NCBI GenBank assembly: GCA_011388275.1
Contig: DSAB01000121.1
Coordinates: 1 to 64,000, forward strand
Source: a bacterium
Lineage (GTDB): Bacteria; Zhuqueibacterota; QNDG01; DSAB01
Direction: 5' to 3'
Length of the DNA stretch: 64,000 nt
Shown: one piece after another, positions 1-8,145 of the stretch
How positions within the stretch are numbered: the stretch's first letter is position 1
Layout: each line of letters begins with the position of its first letter
Translations under genes and position numbers: made by a program
Notes under the pieces: generated by a model
Seen by the model: the letters and a program-made list of their open reading frames with translations, nothing else
Databases searched by the model: none
What the model was told of the DNA's origin: nothing

Positions 1-1
1 C

Positions 2-256
2 CAACATCTGGCTGAAGCGGACTTTCTGGCCGCGCTCGACTCGGGTAAGCTTGAAGGAGCCTGTCTGGATGTTTTTGAACAGGAACCCCTGCCGGCCGAT
101 CACCCCTATTGGAATCACCCAAAAATTTTCATTACTCCGCACATCGCCGGCATTACCGATCCCGACTCGGCGGCCGTTCAAATCGCGAAGAACTATCACC
201 GCCTCATGAAAGGCCTTCCTCTCATTAACCGGATCAACCGGCAGGCCGGATACTGA
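2..256 (+). CDS. 2-hydroxyacid dehydrogenase, C-terminal fragment (GhrA/SerA-like)
   Basis: The window opens inside this gene; only the last 84 codons are present. The reading shows the end of the NAD-binding domain of D-isomer-specific 2-hydroxyacid dehydrogenases: LDVFEQEPLP (with the conserved acidic residue) followed by the TPHIAG block that contains the catalytic His. The spacing and the PYWNHPKIFITPHIAG context resemble glyoxylate/hydroxypyruvate reductase A, which reduces 2-keto acids with NAD(P)H in the cytoplasm. Substrate cannot be assigned from the tail alone. The next gene starts 35 bp downstream on the same strand, so the two may be co-transcribed. Confidence 0.8.
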   Translation, partial: QHLAEADFLAALDSGKLEGACLDVFEQEPLPADHPYWNHPKIFITPHIAGITDPDSAAVQIAKNYHRLMKGLPLINRINRQAGY

Positions 257-291
257 TCAAAGCGGCCCATGGACTTGAAAAGAGGTTTGAT

Positions 292-1869
292 GTGACACTG
301 TTCTGGACAGGAATCCTGATTATTCTCCTTCTTCCCGCGTTCTATATGCTCCTCCTTCGCCTGAAAAACCGGCACTGGACCCGTTTTCGGTCCAGACTGA
401 CTCTTCTTTTTCTCGGCTTTGTGCTGATTCCCGTGATTCCGCTGGTCTTTTTATCCGCCCGTCTGATCACACAAAGCGCGGACTTGCTGCTCATGCCCGG
501 AATCGGGCGTGCCCTGGATACATCACTGGAAACATTGCGAATGCAGATGGAAGACCGGGGCAGAAGGGTGCTGGAAATGCCGGCTTTTCAGGATGACCCT
601 TCGATACAAGACCTGAGCCGTCAGCAGATTGTCCTCTGGTTGCGCATGACTCATGCCAATCAAAACGTGGAGCTCAATGCGGCACAGAAAGCAGATCCTG
701 CGGTTGAGACATCGAACTGGATTCCCGATCCCTCCAGGCTTGACTCGGATTCCACATTCAGTATCCTCTCGATAACAAAAGAAGATCCCATGATGGCCGT
801 ATACCGCCGAACCGGGAATTCAACGTGGGCGGCCGTGGTTTACCCGATTTCTCCGGTTATTCTTCAGGCCAAAGACGAAATCGAGAGGGCTTCAGCGGTA
901 TACGGGTCACTGTCGGTCATCAAGGAGTCGATCAAGGAAAAGAACCTTCTTGGCTTTCTCGCGTTTCTTCTCGTATTGTCACTGGCCGTCATCTCCATGA
1001 TCACGGCCCGATGGATATCCCGAAGCATCAACGAACCCATCGACAGCCTGGTTGCCGGCATGAAGCGGGCTGCTGCCGGAGACCTGAGCGGAAAGGTGAA
1101 AACCCGTGCCAAAGACGAGTTCCGCTTTTTGGTCGACTCCTTCAACCGAATGATGCAAGAACTGGAAAGCAGTCGACGGCGCCTCATCGACATGGAACGG
1201 ATCGCCGCGTGGCAGGATATTGCGCGGCAAATATCCCACGAAATCAAAAACAGCCTGACTCCTTTGAAGCTTTCACTGCACCGCCTCAGAGGTTTTCTGA
1301 ACCGTCAGGAGTCATCATTCGGTATCGTTGAAATTCTGGAAGTCATGGAGGAAGAGCTGCACTCCCTGGAACACATGGCCTCTGAATTTTCCGATTTCGC
1401 GCGGCTGCCGCGTCCCCAAAAAGAACCGGTCGATCTGAACGAACTGGTTCGGTCTGCCGTTCTTCTCGAAAAAGAAAATCTGGAAAAAATTTCCATCCAT
1501 ACAAGACTGAACAGTCGGCTGCCTGAAATTCATGCCGATCCCAAACAGATTAAACGGGTGCTTCTGAACCTGATTCAAAACAGCATCGAAGCCTCGAAAT
1601 CCGGTCAATCGATTGACATCTCAACCGGCAAAGAAGAGAAGAACGGCAAATATGTGATCCTCAGGATTCATGATCAGGGTTACGGAATGAATGATGAGAC
1701 GCTGAAAAACTGTTTTCGGCCTAATTTTACAACCAAAAAACAGGGTTTGGGTCTGGGCCTTGCCATCGTCCGAAAAATAATCAGTGACCACAACGGAGAC
1801 ATCGAGGTTCACAGCCGGCCCCGAAAGGGCACCCGCATGATCATCCGATTTCCGGTCTCCGCAGATTGA
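292..1869 (+). CDS. Membrane sensor histidine kinase, NtrY-like
   Basis: 525 aa, GTG start at 292 with an AGAGG-type site just upstream. Two hydrophobic helices at about residues 3-24 and 36-58 and a third at about 219-239 bracket a roughly 160-residue extracytoplasmic region. A HAMP linker follows (about 240-292), then the dimerisation/phosphoacceptor block with SHEIKN (His at about residue 316), and an HATPase domain with N box NLIQNSIEAS, G1 DQGYGM and G2 GLGLGLAIV. The architecture matches NtrY-type sensors, which autophosphorylate on His and pass phosphate to an NtrC-family regulator. No response regulator is adjacent; the only one in the window is the NtrC-type protein at 22714-24081, so pairing is a guess. 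The signal sensed is unknown. Confidence 0.9.
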   Translation: MTLFWTGILIILLLPAFYMLLLRLKNRHWTRFRSRLTLLFLGFVLIPVIPLVFLSARLITQSADLLLMPGIGRALDTSLETLRMQMEDRGRRVLEMPAFQDDPSIQDLSRQQIVLWLRMTHANQNVELNAAQKADPAVETSNWIPDPSRLDSDSTFSILSITKEDPMMAVYRRTGNSTWAAVVYPISPVILQAKDEIERASAVYGSLSVIKESIKEKNLLGFLAFLLVLSLAVISMITARWISRSINEPIDSLVAGMKRAAAGDLSGKVKTRAKDEFRFLVDSFNRMMQELESSRRRLIDMERIAAWQDIARQISHEIKNSLTPLKLSLHRLRGFLNRQESSFGIVEILEVMEEELHSLEHMASEFSDFARLPRPQKEPVDLNELVRSAVLLEKENLEKISIHTRLNSRLPEIHADPKQIKRVLLNLIQNSIEASKSGQSIDISTGKEEKNGKYVILRIHDQGYGMNDETLKNCFRPNFTTKKQGLGLGLAIVRKIISDHNGDIEVHSRPRKGTRMIIRFPVSAD

Positions 1870-1896
1870 TCCGCCGAAGCCCTGCCAATAAAGACC

Positions 1897-1925
1897 TTGA
1901 CAATACCCGCAAATTTGACTATTAT
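1897..1925 (+). promoter_or_regulatory. Sigma70-type promoter for the queD operon
   Basis: TTGACA at 1897-1902 and TATTAT at 1920-1925 are separated by exactly 17 bp, close to the sigma70 consensus. It lies in the 138 bp between the histidine kinase and queD and would place the transcript start near 1932, giving a leader of about 75 nt. Confidence 0.7.
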
Positions 1926-1948
1926 TCATGTCGGACTCGGTCCCGCGG

Positions 1949-1970
1949 GGCAAAGAAATTTCGCTTTGCC
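1949..1970 (+). promoter_or_regulatory. Hairpin in the queD leader
   Basis: GGCAAAG (1949-1955) and CTTTGCC (1964-1970) can form a perfect 7-bp stem with an 8-nt loop inside the predicted untranslated leader. It has no T-run, so it is not a standard terminator. I looked for the short-stem, A-rich-tail layout of a class I preQ1 riboswitch and do not see it; a regulatory role is possible but unproven. Confidence 0.35.
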
Positions 1971-2007
1971 GGGTTTGAAACCAGCGAAATCATCAGGAAA
2001 AAATCAA

Positions 2008-2373
2008 TTGTATACGGTTTCGATTGACACGCATTTTTCGGCTTCACACCGTTTGATTGGATATTCCGGTCCGTGTGAATCCCTGCATGGTCACACGTGG
2101 AAAGTTCGTGTCACCATTCAGGCGGAACAACTCGATGAAATCGGTATTACCGTTGATTTTAAAACCCTGAACGTCATTATCCAATCCGTTGTGCAAAAGC
2201 TGGATCATCACCATATCAACGACATTCCCCCGTTCGATACCATCAACCCCACGGCTGAAAATCTGGCCGGATATCTTTATCGCTCCATCAGGGGAAAAAT
2301 GCCTGATTCTGTGTCCGTGTCTGAAGTGACTGTGTGGGAATCCGACCGATACGCCGTTTCCTATTCGGAGTGA
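2008..2373 (+). CDS. queD: 6-carboxy-5,6,7,8-tetrahydropterin synthase QueD
   Basis: Converts 7,8-dihydroneopterin triphosphate to 6-carboxytetrahydropterin, the first dedicated step to preQ0 and queuosine. 121 aa from a TTG at 2008, preceded by AGGAAAA at good spacing; the open frame continues upstream to 1897 but the family is about 120 aa and starts just before the YTVSIDTHFSASH block. Visible family signatures: the zinc-ligand His of THFSASH, the catalytic Cys in CESLHGHTW (CxxxHGH), the DHHHIND segment and the terminal VTVWES Glu. It is first in a five-gene operon with queE (4-bp gap), queC, queF and folE2; FolE2 makes its substrate. Confidence 0.93.
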   Translation: MYTVSIDTHFSASHRLIGYSGPCESLHGHTWKVRVTIQAEQLDEIGITVDFKTLNVIIQSVVQKLDHHHINDIPPFDTINPTAENLAGYLYRSIRGKMPDSVSVSEVTVWESDRYAVSYSE

Positions 2374-2377
2374 TTCC

Positions 2378-3016
2378 TTGCTGAGCGTAAACGAAATCTT
2401 TTATTCGATTCAGGGAGAATCCACCTTCTCCGGAATGCCTTGTGTGTTTATCCGCCTTTCCGGATGCAATCTTCGCTGCCATTACTGTGATACGGCCTAT
2501 GCCTACTCGAAAGGCCGTTCCATGTCCGTCAATCAAATCATCGAACAGGTGTCTGTTTATGAATGTCCCCTGGTTGAAATAACCGGCGGAGAACCCCTGC
2601 TTCAGAAAAAAACGCCCAGGCTGGCGGAACGCCTGACAGCTCTGGGTTATCGGGTTCTGGTCGAAACCAATGGAACGCAGAATATCGATCCGCTCAAGGA
2701 TCACGCGGTCTGTATTATGGACATCAAATGTCCCGGAAGCGGTGAACACGAAAAAACCGACTGGTCCAACATACAAAAACTTCACGAACACGATCAAGTG
2801 AAATTCGTCATTGGATCAAGGGTTGATTATGAATGGGCCAAGGAGATTGTGAGAAAATACCGGCTCCAGGAAAAGGTGGAGATCCTTTTCTCGCCGGCCC
2901 GGCCGTCTATGACGAACCGCGAGCTGGCGGAACTCATTCTGCAGGACCGGCTTCATGTGCGCCTTCAGGTTCAACTGCATAAATGGATATGGCCTCATGA
3001 AACAGAAGGGAGATAG
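2378..3016 (+). CDS. queE: 7-carboxy-7-deazaguanine synthase QueE
   Basis: Radical SAM enzyme that contracts the pterin ring of 6-carboxytetrahydropterin to 7-carboxy-7-deazaguanine. 212 aa, TTG start at 2378 with TCGGAG overlapping the end of queD. The N-terminal FYSIQGE motif and the cluster-binding CxxxCxxC (CNLRCHYC, about residues 31-38) are intact, followed by ITGGEPL and a VETNGT segment typical of the family. The gene overlaps queC by 20 bp, which supports translational coupling. Confidence 0.94.
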   Translation: MLSVNEIFYSIQGESTFSGMPCVFIRLSGCNLRCHYCDTAYAYSKGRSMSVNQIIEQVSVYECPLVEITGGEPLLQKKTPRLAERLTALGYRVLVETNGTQNIDPLKDHAVCIMDIKCPGSGEHEKTDWSNIQKLHEHDQVKFVIGSRVDYEWAKEIVRKYRLQEKVEILFSPARPSMTNRELAELILQDRLHVRLQVQLHKWIWPHETEGR

Positions 3017-3716
3017 ACCCAAAACCGCTCTGGTCCTTCTGAGCGGAGGAATCGATTCGGCAACTACTCTGGCCATCGCCTGCCGGGATTTCCGGCAAGT
3101 CGACGCTCTGAGTTTTCGTTACGGCCAGAGACATTTTCATGAACTGAAAGCCGCCCGGAAAATCGCGGCAGCCGGAAAAATCCGCTGCCATCAAATCCTG
3201 GATATCCCTCTTGAGAAAATCGGTGGTTCCGCCCTTACGGCCGACATTCCCGTACCCAAAGACCGGCGCCGGGAATCGGGCGGCAGCCGGATTCCCGTGA
3301 CCTATGTTCCGGCAAGAAATCTCATCTTTCTGAGTCTGGCCCTTGCCTGGGCGGAAACACGGAATATATTTGATATTTTTATCGGCGTGAACCATATGGA
3401 TTATTCGGGTTATCCCGACTGCCGTCCGGCATTCATCGAAACTTTTGAACGCACGGCCAACCTGGCCACAAGAGCCGGCATGAAAAGCGGGCGATTCCGT
3501 GTCCACGCCCCCCTGATGGATCTCTCAAAAGCGGATATTATTCATCAGGGAGCGGCGCTGGGTGTGGATTTCCGGAAAACCCACAGCTGCTATGATCCGA
3601 CCGCTGCAGGGCTGGCCTGCGGCCGATGCGACAGCTGCCGAATCAGAAGGAAAGGATTTCAGGAGTCCGGCATCACCGACCCGACAGAATATGCCGGCGA
3701 ACAGCCGGCCCATTAA
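2997..3716 (+). CDS. queC: 7-cyano-7-deazaguanine synthase QueC
   Basis: ATP-dependent enzyme that turns 7-carboxy-7-deazaguanine plus ammonia into preQ0. 239 aa from ATG 2997; an upstream in-frame ATG at 2955 lies deep inside queE and would add an unconserved tail, so the later start is preferred. PP-loop SGGIDS near residue 15 binds ATP; the C-terminal CxxxxxxxxxCGRCDSC-type cluster (about residues 196-212) is the structural zinc site. RNLIFLSLAL and GVNHMDYSGYPDCRP are characteristic internal motifs. It overlaps the end of queE. Confidence 0.94.
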   Translation: MKQKGDRPKTALVLLSGGIDSATTLAIACRDFRQVDALSFRYGQRHFHELKAARKIAAAGKIRCHQILDIPLEKIGGSALTADIPVPKDRRRESGGSRIPVTYVPARNLIFLSLALAWAETRNIFDIFIGVNHMDYSGYPDCRPAFIETFERTANLATRAGMKSGRFRVHAPLMDLSKADIIHQGAALGVDFRKTHSCYDPTAAGLACGRCDSCRIRRKGFQESGITDPTEYAGEQPAH

Positions 3717-3766
3717 GCGGCTGAATTCATCAGCCGTTAAACACGAGCAATAAAGGAAGTCCGTCC

Positions 3767-4156
3767 ATGCCCAAATCAAAACCAAAGCCCGGACAAGAAG
3801 CCATCGCCCGGGCGCGGCTCGAAGTCGTCGAAAACCGGTATCCGCACAGAGATTACGAGATCGATATCTCGCTGCCTGAATTCACGTGTCTTTGTCCCAT
3901 CTCGGGATATCCGGATTTCGCTGTAATTCATGTCAAGTACAGGCCCGACCGGACGATTATTGAACTCAAATCTCTCAAGCTCTACATCAATCAATTCCGT
4001 GACCGGGAGGTCTTTCACGAAGAAGCCGTCAATTGCATCCTCGAGGATCTGGCTGCCGCATGCAAACCCCGCTGGATTCGTGTGACCGGCGATTTCAATC
4101 CCAGGGGAAATGTCAAAACCGTGGTGACCGCGGAACACGGGGAGCCCGCGCGATGA
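3767..4156 (+). CDS. queF: NADPH-dependent 7-cyano-7-deazaguanine reductase QueF
   Basis: Reduces the nitrile of preQ0 to the aminomethyl group of preQ1. 129 aa, the short unimodular (Bacillus-type) form. The catalytic Cys lies in the EFTCLCP block (about residues 38-44) and the nucleotide-substrate motif reads ELKSLKLY; the FHEE segment contributes conserved Glu. An AAGGAAG site sits about 8 bp before ATG 3767. Its stop overlaps the folE2 start as ATGA. Its presence means the pathway here runs to preQ1 and queuosine rather than stopping at preQ0. Confidence 0.94.
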   Translation: MPKSKPKPGQEAIARARLEVVENRYPHRDYEIDISLPEFTCLCPISGYPDFAVIHVKYRPDRTIIELKSLKLYINQFRDREVFHEEAVNCILEDLAAACKPRWIRVTGDFNPRGNVKTVVTAEHGEPAR

Positions 4157-4953
4157 TCGACATACAAAACCAGGAAGATTCGAGAAATATCGCCATTGAC
4201 CGTGTAGGCGTCAAGAATCTAAGTTATCCGGTTACGGTTCTGGACCGGAAGAAAAAAACACAGCAAACCATCGGTTCCATCAATATGTACGTCAACCTGC
4301 CTCATCATTTTCGCGGCACCCACATGAGCCGGTTCGTGGAAATACTGAATGAACATCACTCGGATCTTCACATCGAAAAAATCGGCTTGATCCTTCAAAA
4401 GATGAAGGACAAGCTCCATGCCCAGGAAGCACAAATGGAAGTGTGTTTTCCCTACTTCATCGAAAAAAAAGCTCCGGTTTCCGGAGCACGAAGTCTCATG
4501 GAGTATCGATGCACCTACCTTGGACGTTTAACGGACAGAAAAGATTTTATTTTGAGTGTTCAAATTCCGGTAACCACGCTGTGCCCCTGTTCCAGAGAAC
4601 TGTCTGACCGTGGAGCCCACAACCAGCGTTCCATTGTGACGATACAGATCCGCTCGAAAAAACTGGTCTGGATTGAGGAGATCATCGAATATGCCGAGGA
4701 ATCGGCGTCCAGCCCGGTGTATGCCCTGCTGAAGAGACAGGACGAAAAAGCCGTCACGGAACGGGCCTACGATCATCCCATGTTTGTGGAAGATATAGTG
4801 CGGGATATCGCAGAAAAACTGAACCGGGATGAGCGCATTTTGTGGTATCACGTAGAATCGGAAAATTTCGAATCAATACACAATCACAGCGCCTGCGCCG
4901 CCGTTGAAAAACACAAGACGGAATCCTGTGATTCCTTGGGCCGTTTTCAATAA
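4153..4953 (+). CDS. folE2: GTP cyclohydrolase FolE2 (type IB)
   Basis: Opens GTP to 7,8-dihydroneopterin triphosphate, which QueD uses. 266 aa from ATG 4153, which overlaps the queF stop as ATGA; the frame is open upstream to 4033 but that part lies wholly inside queF. The family is recognised by the NMYVNLPHHFRGTHMSRF block and by VTTLCPCSRELSDRGAHNQRS-like sequence, where the CPCS cysteine binds the metal and the Glu residue acts in catalysis. FolE2 is unrelated to zinc-dependent FolE and can use other metals, so its place in the queuosine operon supplies a dedicated first enzyme. The 3' end overlaps the convergent hydrolase gene by 7 bp. Confidence 0.93.
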   Translation: MIDIQNQEDSRNIAIDRVGVKNLSYPVTVLDRKKKTQQTIGSINMYVNLPHHFRGTHMSRFVEILNEHHSDLHIEKIGLILQKMKDKLHAQEAQMEVCFPYFIEKKAPVSGARSLMEYRCTYLGRLTDRKDFILSVQIPVTTLCPCSRELSDRGAHNQRSIVTIQIRSKKLVWIEEIIEYAEESASSPVYALLKRQDEKAVTERAYDHPMFVEDIVRDIAEKLNRDERILWYHVESENFESIHNHSACAAVEKHKTESCDSLGRFQ

Positions 4954-6143
4954 GGCAGCGACTTCAGCCACGACACGGCTTCCAGAAAAGCCGGCAGAGC
5001 CGCGCTTTGATGGGTCCCGCCTGGTATGCTTACCAGACTGACCGTACCCCCCATTTGTGATAGCGAGTCGCGTGCGGAAAGGGCGTTCATATAGGGAACG
5101 ACCTCATCGGCATCTCCGTGAATCAGTAAAACAGGAGCCCGGGGCCTCCAGTTTAGCAAACTGTTTTCCCGCAGGGTTTCGAGCAGTTCGGTTTCGGTCC
5201 CGTCGAGACATCCCTCCACAAAGGATGAATCCAGCAGCGCTTCCAGGTTCGGCGGCAGAACCGCTGCAATCTCACTGTACGATCGGGTTCCGTCAAACAG
5301 CGATTCCATTTGTGCCGCATAGGGTGGAAGGAAAAAGTCATTCAATCGATTCCATCCATAGATCCTGTTATACGCGGTCAGTAAAAAAGCAATATACACC
5401 GGATGGGAATAATCCATGTTCTGCAGCAATGTCTGCATCGTGCCGGCCAAATCATAGGGGCCGGCCATGGGAATCACACCTGTCAGGGGCATCTGATCTC
5501 CGTAATCGGACTCAATGGCTTTCTGCCCGGCCAGTGTCGCATAGCCTCCTTCGGAATATCCCATCAGAAAACGGAGATGAACTTGGTTTTTCATTGTCTC
5601 CAGCGTCTGCTCCGCCGCCCGCATCGCATCGGCGACCGCCACCCCCAGCGAAGCATGCACATAGGGATGCATCGCCTCGGAGATGCCCAGGCCGGGATAA
5701 TCCGGCACGCAAACCGCGTAATCCATGGATGCCAGAAGAATGCCCAGCATTCCCTCTCCGGTCAGGAGCGGATCCCTGGATGCCGCCCGGGTCCTCTTGA
5801 TCTCCGTGCCGTGCTGAATGCCGACCAGATCGAACAAGCCGTCTCTGTCGGGAAGAATCAATGCCGCCGAGGCTTTGATCGGCAGTCCCGAAGCGTCTTC
5901 GGTCCAGTAGATCAGTTCATAGGCTTGTATCCCGTATTGAGGGGCATAAGGCCATTCGATGCCCGATTCATCCAGAAGAAACAGGATCGACGACAAGCTC
6001 AGGGAGCGGGTCACCTTGCATTCGACGGCATCGCCCCTGACGGCTGTTGTTTCAGAAGGGCCTGATGTGTTTTTCGTCACACAACCCGCAACCATCCAGA
6101 CCAGCAGCATCCGGCACATTAAACCTGTTTTCCGTTTGAACAT
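4947..6143 (-). CDS. Secreted lipoprotein alpha/beta hydrolase (lipase-like)
   Basis: 398 aa from ATG 6143, chosen because TGGAGG sits 7 bp upstream; the open frame reaches 6221 without a better site. The N terminus has a short basic stretch, a hydrophobic core and a lipobox ending VAGC, so the mature protein is probably a lipoprotein. The fold is that of secretory lipases/esterases: oxyanion region IQHGTE, nucleophile elbow GYSEGG, acid in HGDADEVVPY and His in PGGTHQS near the end. Such proteins cleave ester bonds of lipids or small esters; the substrate is not predictable. It is monocistronic and convergent with folE2. Confidence 0.85.
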   Translation of the reverse strand: MFKRKTGLMCRMLLVWMVAGCVTKNTSGPSETTAVRGDAVECKVTRSLSLSSILFLLDESGIEWPYAPQYGIQAYELIYWTEDASGLPIKASAALILPDRDGLFDLVGIQHGTEIKRTRAASRDPLLTGEGMLGILLASMDYAVCVPDYPGLGISEAMHPYVHASLGVAVADAMRAAEQTLETMKNQVHLRFLMGYSEGGYATLAGQKAIESDYGDQMPLTGVIPMAGPYDLAGTMQTLLQNMDYSHPVYIAFLLTAYNRIYGWNRLNDFFLPPYAAQMESLFDGTRSYSEIAAVLPPNLEALLDSSFVEGCLDGTETELLETLRENSLLNWRPRAPVLLIHGDADEVVPYMNALSARDSLSQMGGTVSLVSIPGGTHQSAALPAFLEAVSWLKSLPY

Positions 6144-6192
6144 TTGAACCTCCATATGGAACACCCTGACCGCCGACATGTCTTTTCCCGGT

Positions 6193-6221
6193 AAAATACG
6201 GATTTCATTTCTTGAAAACAA
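6193..6221 (-). promoter_or_regulatory. Sigma70-type promoter for the lipoprotein hydrolase
   Basis: On the minus strand TTGTTT (6216-6221) and TATTTT (6193-6198) are 17 bp apart, about 50 bp before the hydrolase start at 6143. Confidence 0.5.
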
Positions 6222-6397
6222 TCGCTTTCACCCGAAAAACCCGCTTGTCAGAAAAATTTGCGTGAATCCAGAAGGCGCAAAACCCTTGCGATTGGACGCC
6301 GAACTCCTTATCTTATTATTTAACACGCCTGAGGGGTTGCCAGGCTGTTGACAGGAAGATAAATTGCATGATTCTTTGATCAGCAGGAGTTTTTTTT

Positions 6398-8077
6398 ATG
6401 ATGAAACTTGTCGAATGTGTTCCCAATTTCAGTGAAGGCCGGGATGCGGCCAAAATCGAACAGATTACATCCGTCATCGAGCAAACCGACGGTGTCAAAC
6501 TGCTCGATGTGGACCCCGGAAAGGACACCAACCGGACCGTTGTTACGTTTATCGGCAGCCCCGATGCCGTGGTCGAGGCGGCGTACAACGCCATTGCACG
6601 GGCCGCGGAGATGATCGATATGTCCAAACATTCGGGGGCTCATGCCCGAATGGGAGCCACAGATGTCTGCCCCTTTGTCCCTGTTTCTGGCGTCACCATG
6701 GAAGAGTGCGCCGAATTGGCCCGCATATTGGCCAAGCGTGTCGGCGAAACACTTCAAATTCCAGTGTACCTGTATGAAGAAGCGGCCGCTGTTCCTGAAA
6801 GAAAAAACCTCGCAGACGTTCGCAAGGGCGAGTATGAAGGTCTTCCTGAAAAGCTGAAAGATCCACGATGGAAACCGGACTTCGGCCCGGCCGAATTCAA
6901 TGCCGGGGCCGGTGCCACAGCGATCGGCGCCAGGGAGTTTCTCATCGCCTACAATGTCAACCTCAATACTCGAGATACAAAGATCGCCCGGGATATCGCC
7001 TTCACCATTCGTGAAAAAGGCCGGCTGAAAAGAGATTCGGCGGGTCAGGTTATTCGAAATCCCGACGGAACCGGCCAGCGCGTACCCGGATTGTTCAAGG
7101 AGTGCAAGGCCGTCGGCTGGTATATGGAAGATTTCGGCCGCGCCCAGATCTCGATCAATCTGACCAATTATAAGATCACCCCGCCTCATCTGGTTTTCGA
7201 TGAATGCTGCCGTCTGGCCGATGAGATGGGGGCCCGGGTCACGGGCAGCGAGCTGGTCGGTTTGATCCCTCTTCAGGCAATGCTGGAGGCCGGAACACAT
7301 TATCTGCGCCGGCAGAACAAATCGACCGGCGTCCCTGTGCCGGAATTGATCCACATGGCGGTTCTGTCTCTCGGACTCAACGACCTGTACCCTTTCGAGA
7401 AAGAAAAGAAGATCATCGAATATATGATCGACCGTCCTTTCTCCCTCAATGAAATGACCATTCGGTCCTTCGTGGATCTTCTCTCAACGGACTCACCGGC
7501 ACCGGGAGGAGGCAGTGTCGCCGCGCTATGCGGAGCCCTCAGTGCCTCCCTCTCCTCCATGGTGGCCGCTCTGACCCACGGCAAGAAAGGCTACGAAGAT
7601 CACTGGGAAAGCATGGATCAGGCCGGCCGGGAAGCGCAGAGATGCAAGGACCTCTTTCTCGACGACGTGGACCGGGACACCCATGCCTTCAATCAGGTCA
7701 TGAAAGCCATGCGTCTTCCGAAAATAACCGACGAGGAAAAAAAGCAGCGGCGGCTTGAGATCGAGAGTGCCACCCAAAACGCGACCCGGATCCCTCTGGA
7801 AATTCTTCGAAGAGCTCTGGAAGCGGCTCGCCTGGCCCGCTCTGTTGTCGAAGCGGGAAATATCAATTCCATCAGTGACGGTGGAGTGGCTGCCCTGTCA
7901 GCCCGGACAGCCGCTGTCGGAGCCTATTTAAATGTGCTCATCAATCTTCCCGGTATCGAAGATGAAACCTTTAAACGCGGTATCAGGAAGGAAGCCGATT
8001 CCTTGAAAGCAGAAATCACCCGGCACGTGGAAGAGACGCTCCGCCTGCTGGAAACCCGTCAGAAAGGCGAAGCGTGA
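6398..8077 (+). CDS. Glutamate formimidoyltransferase / formimidoyl-THF cyclodeaminase fusion (FTCD)
   Basis: 559 aa bifunctional enzyme of histidine breakdown. Residues about 1-300 are the formiminotransferase N and C subdomains (VECVPNFSEGRD start, HSGAHARMGATDVCPF, FNAGAGATAIGAREFLIAYNVNL) that move the formimino group from formiminoglutamate to tetrahydrofolate. Residues about 345-559 are the cyclodeaminase (FVDLLSTDSPAPGGGSVAAL) that releases ammonia and gives methenyl-THF. The fused form is known from animals and some bacteria. ATG 6398 is 8 bp after AGGAG. It heads the cluster that also holds hutU and hutI, although two damaged genes lie between. Confidence 0.94.
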   Translation: MMKLVECVPNFSEGRDAAKIEQITSVIEQTDGVKLLDVDPGKDTNRTVVTFIGSPDAVVEAAYNAIARAAEMIDMSKHSGAHARMGATDVCPFVPVSGVTMEECAELARILAKRVGETLQIPVYLYEEAAAVPERKNLADVRKGEYEGLPEKLKDPRWKPDFGPAEFNAGAGATAIGAREFLIAYNVNLNTRDTKIARDIAFTIREKGRLKRDSAGQVIRNPDGTGQRVPGLFKECKAVGWYMEDFGRAQISINLTNYKITPPHLVFDECCRLADEMGARVTGSELVGLIPLQAMLEAGTHYLRRQNKSTGVPVPELIHMAVLSLGLNDLYPFEKEKKIIEYMIDRPFSLNEMTIRSFVDLLSTDSPAPGGGSVAALCGALSASLSSMVAALTHGKKGYEDHWESMDQAGREAQRCKDLFLDDVDRDTHAFNQVMKAMRLPKITDEEKKQRRLEIESATQNATRIPLEILRRALEAARLARSVVEAGNINSISDGGVAALSARTAAVGAYLNVLINLPGIEDETFKRGIRKEADSLKAEITRHVEETLRLLETRQKGEA

Positions 8078-8145
8078 TCCGGCGGTAAAATTCCGGGGTC
8101 GAAAACCACTCAGCAAAACATCCATATCTGTCGAAGGAGAAAATT

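Noticed and set aside
825..1331. Long plus-strand open frame inside the histidine kinase
   Set aside because: It is a shadow in another frame of the kinase gene, with no family similarity or ribosome site.
1932..2007. Class I preQ1 riboswitch before queD
   Set aside because: The short hairpin is present but the loop and A-rich tail pattern of the known class is not visible by eye.
4033..4152. Extended N terminus of FolE2
   Set aside because: It lies inside queF in another frame; the ATGA overlap at 4153 gives the family start.
6348..6376. Sigma70 promoter before ftcD (TTGACA at 6348)
   Set aside because: The -35 is perfect but no acceptable -10 lies 16-18 bp downstream.
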